Positions 1 to 8,001 of a DNA stretch of 64,000 nucleotides are shown piece by piece; the stretch's first letter is position 1, and every line of letters begins with the position of its first letter. The DNA comes from Pseudomonadota bacterium (GTDB taxonomy: Bacteria; Pseudomonadota; Gammaproteobacteria; Pseudomonadales; Pseudomonadaceae): the NCBI GenBank assembly GCA_023431055.1, contig JAEYXX010000076.1, forward strand, positions 24,128 through 88,127, written 5' to 3'. The translations under genes and the position numbers were made by a program. The notes beneath the pieces are model-generated. The model saw only the letters and a program-made list of their open reading frames with translations. It was not told the DNA's origin and did no database searches.

Positions 1-803
1 TGGCCTAGTCGTGGCCAGAGTTTTTCCCGCTCGGCGGCGTCGGCACGTTCCGCCAGGGCCAGGGCGATGCGCAGGCGCGCCAGGGGCGAGCGCAGCTCGT
101 GGGAAACGTCGCGCAGCAACTGGCGCTGGCTGCCGATCAGGCCCTGCAGGCGCTCGCCCATGCGGTTGAAGTCCTTGGCCAGCAGGCCCAGCTCGTCGCG
201 GCGGGTGGCCAGACGAGCCAGGCTGTTCTGTTGATAGGCGGTCTGGCCGAGGTCATGCACGGCGCCGCGCAGGCGATCCAGCGGGCGGGTGATCGACAGC
301 GTCAGCATCAGGCTGAACAGCGTCAGCACCACCAGGGCAATGGCGATGGCGCTCAGTGGCCAGAACAGGCTGCCGCGGTGCCAGGCCGCGAGCTCAGGGT
401 GAGGGATACGGTAGATGAACAGATAGCTTTCGCCGCTTTGTGGGCTGGTGTACTCCGCAGTCAGGCGGCGCCAGGGCAGGCGACGGTCGTCGCCATGACG
501 CGCTTCGAAGGCTGCGGCGCGGGAGGGAAAGGTGCCCTTGACCAGTTGCTGGCCGCTCTCACCGAGCACCTGGGTATCGATGCGGTACTGGCGTTTGCGT
601 TGTTCGAGAAACTCCTGTGCAGCGGCGCGCCCCTCTTGTTCGTAGCGTTTGACCCATTGGCTGTCGAAGTCGTCCAGGCCCGGATGCAGGCTGAGAATCC
701 ACGCGTCCTGATTCAGGGCGCGGCCGAGCAGCAACGAAAGGCCGGCCACCAGGGCGATGGCCAGCCAGAAGGTCGCCAGGATGCGCCAGAACAATGAACG
801 CAC
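1..803 (-). CDS. cpxA: Sensor histidine kinase, CpxA-like (3' end cut by window edge)
   Basis: Inner-membrane sensor kinase expected to phosphorylate the CpxR-like regulator at 1558-2235. The first 267 residues are visible: membrane segment at about residues 4-27, a periplasmic domain of about 115 residues, a second membrane segment at about 147-170, a HAMP region, and a HisKA motif SHELRSPLARLR with the phospho-acceptor His at residue 235. The ATP-binding domain lies beyond position 1. I chose the GTG at 803-801 because it opens directly before the first membrane segment (MRSLFWRIL...); an upstream ATG at 816 is in another frame. It follows the Spy-like gene by 66 bases, so the two are probably co-transcribed. 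The H-box wording resembles CpxA/PfeS-type kinases. The Cpx assignment is inferred from neighbours and family resemblance. Confidence 0.85.
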   Translation of the reverse strand, partial: MRSLFWRILATFWLAIALVAGLSLLLGRALNQDAWILSLHPGLDDFDSQWVKRYEQEGRAAAQEFLEQRKRQYRIDTQVLGESGQQLVKGTFPSRAAAFEARHGDDRRLPWRRLTAEYTSPQSGESYLFIYRIPHPELAAWHRGSLFWPLSAIAIALVVLTLFSLMLTLSITRPLDRLRGAVHDLGQTAYQQNSLARLATRRDELGLLAKDFNRMGERLQGLIGSQRQLLRDVSHELRSPLARLRIALALAERADAAEREKLWPRLG

Positions 804-869
804 GGTGATTCCTCATGCAAAAGCCGCCGGGCCCGACAAGGGCGCGGCGGCGGACGGTCGGTAGAAGAC

Positions 870-1277
870 TCAGTTGGTCTTTTTGTCCTTCTCGGCCTTC
901 CAGGCCTTGAATTCGGCCATTTCGGCGCGGCGAGCTTCCATTTTCTTCTGGTGCTCGTCGAAGGCTTTCTGCTGCTCGGGGTTGAGCAGGTCACGCAGTG
1001 CCTTGTGCTGGTCGGCGCGGGCCTGCTCCAGCTCCTTCTTCATGGCCTGCTTCTCGGCTTCCGGCAGCTTGTCCAGGTAGCGCTTGGTGATATCGCGATG
1101 GGTCTTCATCTGCTCGCCCATCAGCTTGCGGAACTCCTGGCGTTGTTCCTTGCTCAGGTTCAGCTCCTTGAACATGCCGTGGTCGCGGTCATGGTGGCGT
1201 GGGCCGCCGTCCGGCATGGCGAAGGCCAGGGTCGGCAGGGTGGCGGCGAGCAGCAGGGCGGTGAGGGTCTTGCGCAT
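870..1277 (-). CDS. Spy/CpxP-like periplasmic protein
   Basis: A 135-residue protein with a clear signal peptide (MRKTLTALLLAATLPTLAFA, then MPDGG), followed by a highly charged helical body rich in Lys, Glu, Gln and Arg. An LNLSKEQRQEFRKLM segment and an LNPEQQKAFDEHQKKM segment resemble the paired LTxxQ-type repeats of the Spy/CpxP family. Those proteins are periplasmic chaperones or Cpx sensor-kinase antagonists. Position between the response regulator and the sensor kinase supports a role as periplasmic accessory or feedback inhibitor of the kinase. A possible CpxR box lies upstream at 1503-1518, separated from the start codon by a 141-bp palindromic repeat. Family membership is likely; the exact role (chaperone or inhibitor) is inferred. 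Confidence 0.8.
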   Translation of the reverse strand: MRKTLTALLLAATLPTLAFAMPDGGPRHHDRDHGMFKELNLSKEQRQEFRKLMGEQMKTHRDITKRYLDKLPEAEKQAMKKELEQARADQHKALRDLLNPEQQKAFDEHQKKMEARRAEMAEFKAWKAEKDKKTN

Positions 1278-1297
1278 GGTGATTCTCCTTGTCTTGA

Positions 1298-1438
1298 GGA
1301 CCTGTTTTACGACCTAGCGAGCTAGAGTCATGCAAGGCGAAAACAGACGAGGAAGCGGAGTGTACTGTTGTACATGAGCATTCCGAGTCTGTTTTCAACG
1401 CAGCAGGGCCGACGCGCAGCAGGTCGTAAACAGGTTCC
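1298..1438. repeat. 141-bp nested palindromic element (MITE-like), copy 1
   Basis: Imperfect terminal inverted repeats (GACCTGTTTTACGACCT at the left, AGGTCGTAAACAGGTTC at the right) enclose a second inverted pair (GAAAACAGAC / GTCTGTTTTC). The central core reads, on the minus strand, AATGCTCATGTAC...AGTACACTCC. The same architecture, length and core occur at 51293-51434. It has no coding capacity. It lies between cpxR and the Spy-like gene, so it may affect expression of spy-cpxA. Confidence 0.7.
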
Positions 1439-1502
1439 GAGGCCGGTAAGTACCGGATGGGCACAGTATGCGGCGGTCAAGGTCAAGGGCAGTCAGGCGT
1501 CA

Positions 1503-1518
1503 GTAAAGCTTGGGTAAA
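1503..1518 (+). promoter_or_regulatory. Possible CpxR box (GTAAA-N6-GTAAA)
   Basis: Two exact GTAAA pentamers sit 11 bases apart start to start with a 6-base spacer. This matches the direct-repeat form described for CpxR boxes (GTAAA, short spacer, GTAAA). The site is between the cpxR-like gene and the spy-cpxA genes. On the minus strand it is upstream of spy by about 225 bases. Function is inferred from motif and context. Confidence 0.45.
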
Positions 1519-1557
1519 GGCGATGTTGCAGGTCGTTTACGTAAGGGCGGCAAACGA

Positions 1558-2235
1558 TCACGGTGCGTAGTAATAGCCGCGGCTACGCAGGGCGAGAATG
1601 CGCGGGCGACCATCCGGGTGCGGGCCGAGCTTCTTGCGCAGGTTGCTGACGTGCATGTCCAGGCTGCGGTCATACAAGGTCAGTTTGCGGCCCAGGGCGA
1701 GTTGCGCCAGCGCCTGTTTGTCCACCGGTTCACCCGGCTGGCGCAGCAAAGCCTCCAGCAGACGGCTTTCGGAAAGCGTCAGCGGAACGTCATGCTCGCC
1801 GATACTCGCCACGCCGCGGTTGGGACTGAAACTGAGGTCACCCAGCTCCAGCTGGCTACTGGCCGGTGCCGGGGCGGTACGCCGGAGTACGGCACGCAGG
1901 CGCGCGGTCAGCTCGCGCGGATCGCACGGCTTGGCCAGATAGTCATCGGCGCCCAGCTCCAGACCGAGGATGCGATCCAGCGGTTCGCCGCGGGCGGACA
2001 ACATCAGCACCGGTAAGTCCGGATGCTCACCACGCAATTGCTTGAGCAGCTCAAGGCCGCTGCCGTCCGGCAACATCACGTCGAGCACCACGGCGTCAGG
2101 CGCCTGTGCTGAAAGGGCCTGACGCGCACCGCCTGCTTCGTGGCAGGCAGTGACCTGAAAGCCTTCCTGGGTCAGCCAGCTGGCGAGCAGCTCGCAGAGT
2201 TCCTGGTCGTCATCGATCAGCAGCAATCGGCTCAT
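1558..2235 (-). CDS. cpxR: OmpR-family response regulator, CpxR-like
   Basis: A 225-residue two-domain regulator. The receiver domain has the acidic pair in LLLIDDD (residues 8-10), phospho-acceptor D52 in VVLDVMLPDGSG, and K102 in YLAKPCDP. The C-terminal winged-helix domain ends with the typical HVSNLRKKLG and RSRGYYYAP segments. It should bind DNA as a phosphorylated dimer and be paired with the kinase at 1-803. The gene starts 4 bases after the stop of the membrane protein at 2240-2623, suggesting co-transcription. The equivalent P. aeruginosa locus carries CpxR/CpxS flanking a small periplasmic protein, which supports the symbol. Confidence 0.85.
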   Translation of the reverse strand: MSRLLLIDDDQELCELLASWLTQEGFQVTACHEAGGARQALSAQAPDAVVLDVMLPDGSGLELLKQLRGEHPDLPVLMLSARGEPLDRILGLELGADDYLAKPCDPRELTARLRAVLRRTAPAPASSQLELGDLSFSPNRGVASIGEHDVPLTLSESRLLEALLRQPGEPVDKQALAQLALGRKLTLYDRSLDMHVSNLRKKLGPHPDGRPRILALRSRGYYYAP

Positions 2236-2239
2236 GGCT

Positions 2240-2623
2240 TTAGTTGATCCATTCGCGACGAGTCTTGCGCGAGCCTCGCAACAGGGCGCCGAACAGCATC
2301 GATACCAAGCTCAGGGCAGCGCCGAGGGCGAACCAGGTCTGTTCTTCACTGAGCAGGCGTGGTTGGCTCTGTGCCTGGCTTTCCTTGAGCTGCAAGCGCA
2401 GGCGCTGGTTTTCCTGACGCAGGCGTTGCAGTTGCACAGCGCTGCTCGCTTCCTGCTCGCTACGCAGCTGTTCGCTTTGTGCCAGGCGCTGCTCGAGCTC
2501 CCGGCTTTGCTCATCGATTGCGGCTGTTGGCGCTGCGGCCGGTTGCGGGCTTTCTTCTTCAGCCTGCACCGCAGCGCAGGCCAGGAACAGGATGACCAGC
2601 AGGGACGACGGGATCGTGCGCAT
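2240..2623 (-). CDS. Coiled-coil membrane-anchored protein (YgiM C-terminal-like)
   Basis: A 127-residue protein with a signal peptide (MRTIPSSLLVILFLACAAVQA), a Pro/Ala-rich linker, and a Glu/Gln-rich coiled coil at about residues 38-88. A C-terminal membrane helix (WFALGAALSLVSMLFGALL) is followed by a basic tail (RGSRKTRREW). This coiled-coil/helix/basic-tail arrangement recalls the C-terminal half of YgiM-type SH3 proteins, but there is no SH3 domain. I took the ATG at 2623 because it opens the signal peptide; an upstream in-frame ATG at 2746 would add an unlikely basic extension overlapping the neighbour. Function is unknown. It lies directly upstream of cpxR, so an envelope role is a reasonable guess. 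Confidence 0.7.
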   Translation of the reverse strand: MRTIPSSLLVILFLACAAVQAEEESPQPAAAPTAAIDEQSRELEQRLAQSEQLRSEQEASSAVQLQRLRQENQRLRLQLKESQAQSQPRLLSEEQTWFALGAALSLVSMLFGALLRGSRKTRREWIN

Positions 2624-2664
2624 CGCGATTCCTTGTAGGCGAAAGCAGCGTGAGGGGCGCTGCG

Positions 2665-2964
2665 TCAGGGCAGCACTTTCTTGAAGGGTTTGACCACCAC
2701 GCTGGCATACACACCGGCTGTGCGGTAGGGGTCGGCATCGGCCCATTTCTGCGCGGCTTCAAGGGAATCGAACTCGGCAACCACCAGGCTGCCGCTGAAG
2801 CCCGCCGGGCCTGGATCATTGCTGTCGATGGCCGGATGTGGGCCGGCCAGCAGCAGGCGACCTTCCTGCTTCAACTGTTCCAGGCGGGCGAGGTGAGCGG
2901 GGCGGGTGGCCAGGCGATTTTCCAGGGAATTTTCGACGTCGGTGGCGATGATGGCGTAGAGCAT
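2665..2964 (-). CDS. YciI-family protein
   Basis: A 99-residue ferredoxin-like alpha/beta protein of the YciI family. It opens [21 protein letters not shown] and carries the typical [22 protein letters not shown] segment, with a conserved His/Asp environment, and [25 protein letters not shown] at the end. YciI homologues are small dimers of uncertain biochemical role. The ATG at 2964 gives the usual family length; longer in-frame extension upstream would run into the divergent PHP gene's promoter. It is 41 bases upstream of the coiled-coil gene and may lead that operon. Confidence 0.85.
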   Translation of the reverse strand: MLYAIIATDVENSLENRLATRPAHLARLEQLKQEGRLLLAGPHPAIDSNDPGPAGFSGSLVVAEFDSLEAAQKWADADPYRTAGVYASVVVKPFKKVLP

Positions 2965-3079
2965 CTCAGTCCTTAATAAGGTCGAAGCGGGGAGGGATGA
3001 AGCGTTGCGCCATACGACGAGGGTGTTGGCGCAGATGTAGGGCATAATAACAAACATCAATCTCAACGAAAGCGCCGCC

Positions 3080-3946
3080 ATGATTGTCGATCTGCACTGC
3101 CACAGCACCGCCTCAGATGGCGCCCTGGCGCCCGCCGTACTGGTGGCCCGGGCGCACGAACGCGGTGTGCGGCTGCTTGCGTTGACCGACCATGACACCC
3201 TCGAAGGGCTCGATGAGGCGCGCCTCGCGGCCGAGCCGCTGGGCATGAAGCTGATCAACGGCATCGAGCTGTCCTGCACCTGGGGCGGGGCGACCATTCA
3301 TGTATTGGGTTATGCCTTCGAGCGCGATGCTCCCGCCCTGCGAGCGGCCATCGACGCCCTGCATCATGGGCGCTGGCAGCGTGCCGAAGAGATCGACCGA
3401 CGCCTGGCGGCCAAGGGGATGCCCGGCGCACTTGTCGGTGCTCGCGCTGTCCAACAGGAATTGGGCGACAGCGGCAACGCGCCGGCGCGCCCCCACTTTG
3501 CCGAGTTTCTGGTGCGCGCTGGACACGTGCGTGACCGTGCCGAGGCGTTTCGCAAATGGCTGGGCTCGGGCAAGTTGGGCGACGTCAAGCAGCATTGGCC
3601 TATGCTGGAAGAAACCCTCGCCACCTTGCGTTCGGCCAGAGCCTGGATCAGTCTGGCGCATCCGTGGCAGTACGACTTTACTCGCAGTAAGCGTCGACGC
3701 CTGGTTGCCGACTTCGCGGCAGCGGGCGGCCATGCCCTGGAAGTGGTCAATGGCATGCAGCCGGCCGAACAGGTAGGTGGCCTGGCGATTCTGGCGCGCG
3801 AGTTTGGCTTGATGGCCAGCGTCGGCAGCGATTTCCATGCGCCGGGCGACTGGTCCGAGTTGGGCATGTATCGCCCGTTGCCCGATGACCTGACCGCGCT
3901 CTGGGAGCGCTTCGAACATGCACAGCCATCCGCTGTCACTTCATGA
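3080..3946 (+). CDS. rnm: PHP-domain phosphoesterase, RNase AM / YciV-like
   Basis: A 288-residue polymerase-and-histidinol-phosphatase (PHP) domain protein. Metal-binding motifs are visible: [11 protein letters not shown] at residues 4-14, LTDHDT near 40, HPWQYD in the middle and SDFHAPG near the C-terminus. Length and order match the YciV family, which acts on 3',5'-nucleoside bisphosphates and as a 5'-3' exonuclease trimming RNA ends (RNase AM). It is divergent from the YciI gene and overlaps the open frame of yciO, whose real start is downstream, so the two are probably co-transcribed. Confidence 0.85.
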   Translation: MIVDLHCHSTASDGALAPAVLVARAHERGVRLLALTDHDTLEGLDEARLAAEPLGMKLINGIELSCTWGGATIHVLGYAFERDAPALRAAIDALHHGRWQRAEEIDRRLAAKGMPGALVGARAVQQELGDSGNAPARPHFAEFLVRAGHVRDRAEAFRKWLGSGKLGDVKQHWPMLEETLATLRSARAWISLAHPWQYDFTRSKRRRLVADFAAAGGHALEVVNGMQPAEQVGGLAILAREFGLMASVGSDFHAPGDWSELGMYRPLPDDLTALWERFEHAQPSAVTS

Positions 3947-3959
3947 GCAGGGAGCAAGC

Positions 3960-4586
3960 GTGAGTCAATTTTTCCAGGTTCACCCGGAAAACCCGCAGGC
4001 ACGCCTGATAAAACAGGCTGTGGAAATCATTCGTGGCGGCGGCGTGGTGGTTTATCCCACCGACTCGTCCTACGCGCTGGGCTGCGCCATCGGCGACAAG
4101 AATGCGGTCGAGCGCATTCGCCGCCTGCGTCAGCTCGACGACAAGCACAACTTCACCCTGGTTTGCCGCGATCTGTCGCAGATCGGTCTGTTCGCCAGGG
4201 TCGACACCGCCGCCTTTCGCCTGCTGAAGAATCACACCCCGGGCCCCTATACCTTCATCCTCAATGCCACTCGCGAAGTGCCGCGCATGCTGCTGCATCC
4301 CAAGCGCCGTACCATTGGCATTCGCGTGCCCAGCCATCCGATTGCCCTGGCATTGCTGGAGCAACTGGGCGAGCCGCTGATGAGCGTCAGCCTGATCATG
4401 CCGGGCGACGAGCTGCCGATGTCCGACCCCTACGAAATGCGGCAGATCCTCGAACACCATGTCGACCTGATCATCGACGGTGGTTTCGGTGGGCTGGAAG
4501 CCTCCACCGTGGTCAATCTCGCCGACGACAGCCCGGAAGTTCTGCGCGTCGGATGCGGTGACCCGACGCCGTTCGACGATCTCTGA
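3960..4586 (+). CDS. yciO: YciO, Sua5/YrdC/YciO-family protein
   Basis: A 208-residue YrdC-fold protein related to threonylcarbamoyl-AMP synthase. The N-terminal MSQFFQVHPENPQARLI, the VVVYPTDSSYALGC nucleotide/threonine-binding segment and the STVVNL C-terminal motif are typical of YciO. I chose the GTG at 3960 over the upstream ATG at 3918 because the YciO family begins MSQFF and an AGGGAGC ribosome-binding site lies just before it; the ATG frame overlaps the PHP gene by 29 bases. YciO is related to TsaC but its physiological activity is less certain. It sits between rnm and trpS. Confidence 0.88.
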   Translation: MSQFFQVHPENPQARLIKQAVEIIRGGGVVVYPTDSSYALGCAIGDKNAVERIRRLRQLDDKHNFTLVCRDLSQIGLFARVDTAAFRLLKNHTPGPYTFILNATREVPRMLLHPKRRTIGIRVPSHPIALALLEQLGEPLMSVSLIMPGDELPMSDPYEMRQILEHHVDLIIDGGFGGLEASTVVNLADDSPEVLRVGCGDPTPFDDL

Positions 4587-4657
4587 CGCCGGCTTTTCCG
4601 TTGTGGGCGCAGCTACCCTATACTCCCTGGTCTTGTCTGGATTTTGGATAGAACGGT

Positions 4658-5872
4658 TTGAGCCTTAACGACTCCGAACGTCGGGTGCTGTCAGGGATGC
4701 GTCCGAGCGGTCGTCTGCACCTCGGGCACTACCATGGTGTGCTGAAGAACTGGGTCAGGTTGCAGCACGAGTACGACTGCTTCTTCTGCATCGTCGACTG
4801 GCACGCCCTGACCACCGAATACGCCGATACCGGTCAGCTTTCCCAGCATGTCATGGACATGGCGGTGGACTGGCTGGCCGCAGGCGTCAGCCCCAGCTCC
4901 GCTACGTTGTTCGTGCAGTCGCAGGTGCCGGAACATGCCGAGCTGCACCTGTTGCTGTCGATGATCTGCCCGCTCAGCTGGCTCGAGCGCGTGCCGTCCT
5001 ACAAGGAGCAGCTGGAGCGCCATAGCGGCAAGGATCTCTCTACCTATGGCTTTCTTGGCTATCCGCTGTTGCAGGCCGCGGACATCCTCCTCTATCGAGC
5101 CGGCCAGGTGCCGGTCGGCGCCGACCAGTTGCCGCACATCGAGTTTGCCCGCGAAGTGGCGCGCCGCTTCAATCATCTGTACGGCAGCGAGCCGGATTTC
5201 GAGCTGAAGGCTGAAGCTGCCATCGGCAAGCTGGGCAAGAAGGTCGGCAAGCTCTACAGCAGCCTGCGCAAGGCCTATCAGGAGCAGGGCGACGCAGAGG
5301 CGCTGGAGACCGCGCGGGCCCTGCTCAAGGAGCAGACCAGTATTACCCTCGGCGATCAGGAGCGTCTGTACGGCTATCTGGAAGGTGGCGGCAAGGTGAT
5401 TCTCAATGAGCCGCAACCGATTCTCGCCGAGTTTTCGCGGGTGCCTGGCCTGGACGGGCAGAAGATGGCCAAATCCAGTGGCAATGCGATTTTCCTGCGC
5501 GACAGCGACGTCGAGCTCGAGGAAAAACTGCGGCGCATGCCCACCGATCCGGCGCGCGTGCACCGTGACGACCCCGGTGAGCCGCAGCGTTGCCCGGTGT
5601 GGTCACTGCATCAGTTGTATTCCAACGACGAACAACTGCATTGGGTCATCGAGGGCTGCCGAAGCGCTTCGATTGGTTGCCTCGATTGCAAGAGCGCGCT
5701 GTGCTCGTCGCTGCAGGCGGAGCTGACACCTCTGCAGCAGCGTGCCGTCGACTACGAGGACAACCCCGACCTGGTGCGCAGCATCCTCGCCGAAGGCGCC
5801 GAACGCGCGCGTGACGAAGCGCGCGAAACCCTGGCCGAAGTACGCATGGCCATGGGCCTGAATCATCGTTGA
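4658..5872 (+). CDS. trpS: Tryptophan--tRNA ligase
   Basis: A 404-residue class I aminoacyl-tRNA synthetase that charges tRNA-Trp. The HIGH-type motif is LHLGHYHG (about residues 20-27), KMSKS is KMAKSSGN (about 269-276), and the tryptophan-pocket region includes VPVGADQLPHIEFAR. The likely start is the TTG at 4658, since residues before the conserved RPSGRLHLGH segment would otherwise be lost; GTG or ATG codons slightly downstream are alternatives. A TATACT -10-like hexamer lies at about 4619-4624. The sequence resembles the Bacillus-type TrpRS (FCIVD-HA) more than the TTTGTPHLGNY type that I recall for the usual Pseudomonas enzyme, so this may be a second TrpRS. Confidence 0.85.
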   Translation: MSLNDSERRVLSGMRPSGRLHLGHYHGVLKNWVRLQHEYDCFFCIVDWHALTTEYADTGQLSQHVMDMAVDWLAAGVSPSSATLFVQSQVPEHAELHLLLSMICPLSWLERVPSYKEQLERHSGKDLSTYGFLGYPLLQAADILLYRAGQVPVGADQLPHIEFAREVARRFNHLYGSEPDFELKAEAAIGKLGKKVGKLYSSLRKAYQEQGDAEALETARALLKEQTSITLGDQERLYGYLEGGGKVILNEPQPILAEFSRVPGLDGQKMAKSSGNAIFLRDSDVELEEKLRRMPTDPARVHRDDPGEPQRCPVWSLHQLYSNDEQLHWVIEGCRSASIGCLDCKSALCSSLQAELTPLQQRAVDYEDNPDLVRSILAEGAERARDEARETLAEVRMAMGLNHR

Positions 5873-5886
5873 AGGAGCGCCAGTCG

Positions 5887-6711
5887 ATGAGTGAATCCGC
5901 CACGCCAGCCCTTGACAGCCAGGCCGGCGCCCAGCAGGAGCTGCCGTTCGCCCTGGTCTATGGCGAGGCGGTCACCGAGCTGCCGCTGGATTTGTACATT
6001 CCGCCGGATGCTCTGGAAGTCTTTCTCGAAGCCTTCGAGGGGCCGCTGGACCTGCTGCTCTATCTGATCCGCAAGCAGAACATCGACATCCTAGATATCC
6101 CGGTGGCCGAGATCACCAAGCAATACATGGGCTATGTCGAGCTGATGAAATCGGTACGCCTGGAGCTGGCCGCCGAATACCTGGTCATGGCCGCCATGCT
6201 CGCCGAGATCAAGTCACGTATGTTGCTGCCGCGCTCGGCAGAAACCGAGGAAGAAGAGGACGACCCGCGTGCCGAGCTGATTCGCCGCCTGCAGGAGTAC
6301 GAGCGCTTCAAGGCAGCAGCTGAAAATATCGACGAACTGCCGCGCGTCGGCCGCGACCTGACGGTGCCGAAGCTGGATGCCCCCGAAGCCCGTGCGCGCA
6401 AGCTACTGCCGGACGTGAGCCTGGAAGAGGTGCTGCTGTCGATGGCCGAGGTGCTGCGCCGCGCCGACATGTTCGAAAGCCACCAGGTCACCCGCGAGGC
6501 ATTGTCTACCCGCGAGCGCATGAGCGAAGTGCTGGAACGCCTCAAGGGCGGGGCGTTCGTGCCGTTCGTCGAGCTTTTCGCTGCCGAGGAGGGGCGTCTG
6601 GGCGTGGTGGTGACCTTTATGGCAGTACTCGAATTGATCAAGGAATCCCTGGTGGAGCTGGTGCAGAATGAGCCCTTCGCCGCTATTCACGTCCGAGCTC
6701 GTGCCGAATGA
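5887..6711 (+). CDS. scpA: Segregation and condensation protein A
   Basis: A 274-residue kleisin subunit. It bridges the SMC (or MksB-like) ATPase and ScpB in the chromosome-condensing complex. The family core is obvious from residue 45: FEGPLDLLLYLIRKQNIDILDIPV, then AAEYLVMAAMLAEIKSRMLLP, and a C-terminal winged-helix that contacts the SMC head (FVPFVELF, VTFMAVLELIKESLVEL). The ATG at 5887 has GGAGCG upstream; the TTG at 5869 is inside the trpS stop overlap and less likely. The stop overlaps the scpB start by ATGA, indicating translational coupling. Confidence 0.92.
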   Translation: MSESATPALDSQAGAQQELPFALVYGEAVTELPLDLYIPPDALEVFLEAFEGPLDLLLYLIRKQNIDILDIPVAEITKQYMGYVELMKSVRLELAAEYLVMAAMLAEIKSRMLLPRSAETEEEEDDPRAELIRRLQEYERFKAAAENIDELPRVGRDLTVPKLDAPEARARKLLPDVSLEEVLLSMAEVLRRADMFESHQVTREALSTRERMSEVLERLKGGAFVPFVELFAAEEGRLGVVVTFMAVLELIKESLVELVQNEPFAAIHVRARAE

Positions 6712-7505
6712 ACCTGAACGACCCCAAAGACCTGGCCCAGTTGCTTGAAGCCTTTCTGCTGGCTTCAGGGAAGGCGCAATCGCTCGAACGCCTTTTAGAA
6801 CTCTTCGAAGAGGGCGAGCGGCCGGAGCCCGAGCAGTTCAAGGCAGCGCTGGAAATCCTGCGTCAGTCCTGCGAGGGCCGTGCCTTCGAGCTGAAGGAGG
6901 TGGCCTCGGGCTACCGCCTGCAGGTGCGCGAGCGCTTCGCGCCCTGGGTCGGCCGGCTCTGGGAAGAGCGGCCACAGCGCTATTCCCGTGCGCTGTTGGA
7001 GACTTTGGCGCTGATTGCCTATCGCCAGCCGATTACGCGCGGTGAAATCGAGGACGTGCGCGGCGTGGCGGTCAACAGCAACATCACCAAGACCCTGCTC
7101 GAGCGTGAGTGGATTCGCGTGGTGGGTTATCGCGATGTGCCGGGTCGCCCGGCGATGTTCGCCACCACCAAGGGCTTTCTCGATCACTTCAATCTGAAGA
7201 GTCTCGACGAGCTGCCGCCGCTCGCAGCACTGCGCGAGCTCGAGCCGGAGCCCGAACTGGCGCTGGATGACGACGCCGAAGTGCCGGCAGGCTTGCAGGC
7301 GCGCGCCGACCTGGCCCTGCAGGAGGAAGGCGAGGCGGCCGAGCCGCGTGAAGAGACCAGTTTCCGCAGCCTGCTGGCCGAGCTCGACGACATGGAGCAG
7401 GGGCTCAAGACCGACTTCGATGATCTGTGTCTGGTAGAAGACGAAGAGGATGAAGCGGTCGAAGACGATCTGGCCGACCTGGACGGCGATCAGCCGTTGC
7501 ATTGA
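6708..7505 (+). CDS. scpB: Segregation and condensation protein B
   Basis: A 265-residue protein with two winged-helix domains, the partner of ScpA in the SMC complex. Family segments LLEAFLLASGKAQSLERL and RALLETLALIAYRQPITRGEIEDVRGV are clear. The VNSNITKTLLEREWIRVVGYRDVPGRPAMF segment is the second winged helix. After about residue 175 there is an acidic, low-complexity tail rich in Glu and Asp, longer than in many Firmicute ScpB proteins but usual in Pseudomonas. Starts within the scpA stop codon. Confidence 0.92.
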   Translation: MNLNDPKDLAQLLEAFLLASGKAQSLERLLELFEEGERPEPEQFKAALEILRQSCEGRAFELKEVASGYRLQVRERFAPWVGRLWEERPQRYSRALLETLALIAYRQPITRGEIEDVRGVAVNSNITKTLLEREWIRVVGYRDVPGRPAMFATTKGFLDHFNLKSLDELPPLAALRELEPEPELALDDDAEVPAGLQARADLALQEEGEAAEPREETSFRSLLAELDDMEQGLKTDFDDLCLVEDEEDEAVEDDLADLDGDQPLH

Positions 7506-7602
7506 TATCGCTTAAGCCCTTTATCGAATACTTCAATCTCGCTGTTTGTCCCTCGGCCTTTATTCTTGCGCCCATCCGATCCTTTCTGGTTTAGGCGATC
7601 CA

Positions 7603-7785
7603 ATGAGCAAGAGTCCGTGCATCAAGGTCTGTGAATTCGAAAAGGACATCTGCCTGGGCTGCGGCCGCAGCCGTGAGGAAATCAAAGGCTGGAAACGCCT
7701 GGACAAGGGTGAGCGCCTGGCGCTGCTGGCCGAGGCCGATATGCGCTTGCTGGCGCTGGAGGCCACCGGAAGGCGCAAGTATTGA
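7603..7785 (+). CDS. DUF1289 family small cysteine-rich protein
   Basis: A 60-residue protein with a CIKVCEF...CLGCGRSREEIKGW cysteine pattern (four Cys), typical of DUF1289, where a bound metal is likely. Members are widespread in proteobacteria and have no established function. The ATG at 7603 gives the typical MSKSPCIKVC start; in-frame upstream codons would add a non-conserved leader. It stands alone between scpB and a REP pair upstream of rluB. Confidence 0.85.
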   Translation: MSKSPCIKVCEFEKDICLGCGRSREEIKGWKRLDKGERLALLAEADMRLLALEATGRRKY

Positions 7786-7798
7786 CCGCATATCCGGT

Positions 7799-7886
7799 GT
7801 AGGAGCCGCGCCTCGCGGCGAATGGTGGGGGCGTCGATAATACTTGGCCTATACGCACAGGCTTCGCCCCGGGGCGGGGCTCCTAC
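7799..7886. repeat. REP pair
   Basis: GTAGGAGCCGCGCCTCGCGGCGAA faces TTCGCCCCGGGGCGGGGCTCCTAC. Each half is itself a hairpin, and together they form an inverted pair of the common Pseudomonas extragenic palindrome. Non-coding, between the DUF1289 gene and rluB. Confidence 0.85.
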
Positions 7887-8001
7887 ACTTCAGTGTCGTG
7901 TTCTTGGTTCGACCGCCGCAGCATCGTCTACCCTATGGGCTCTACAACGCGTATGATGCGCGCCCTTCGATCATCCATTACTACACCGGGAGGTGCCCAA
8001 G

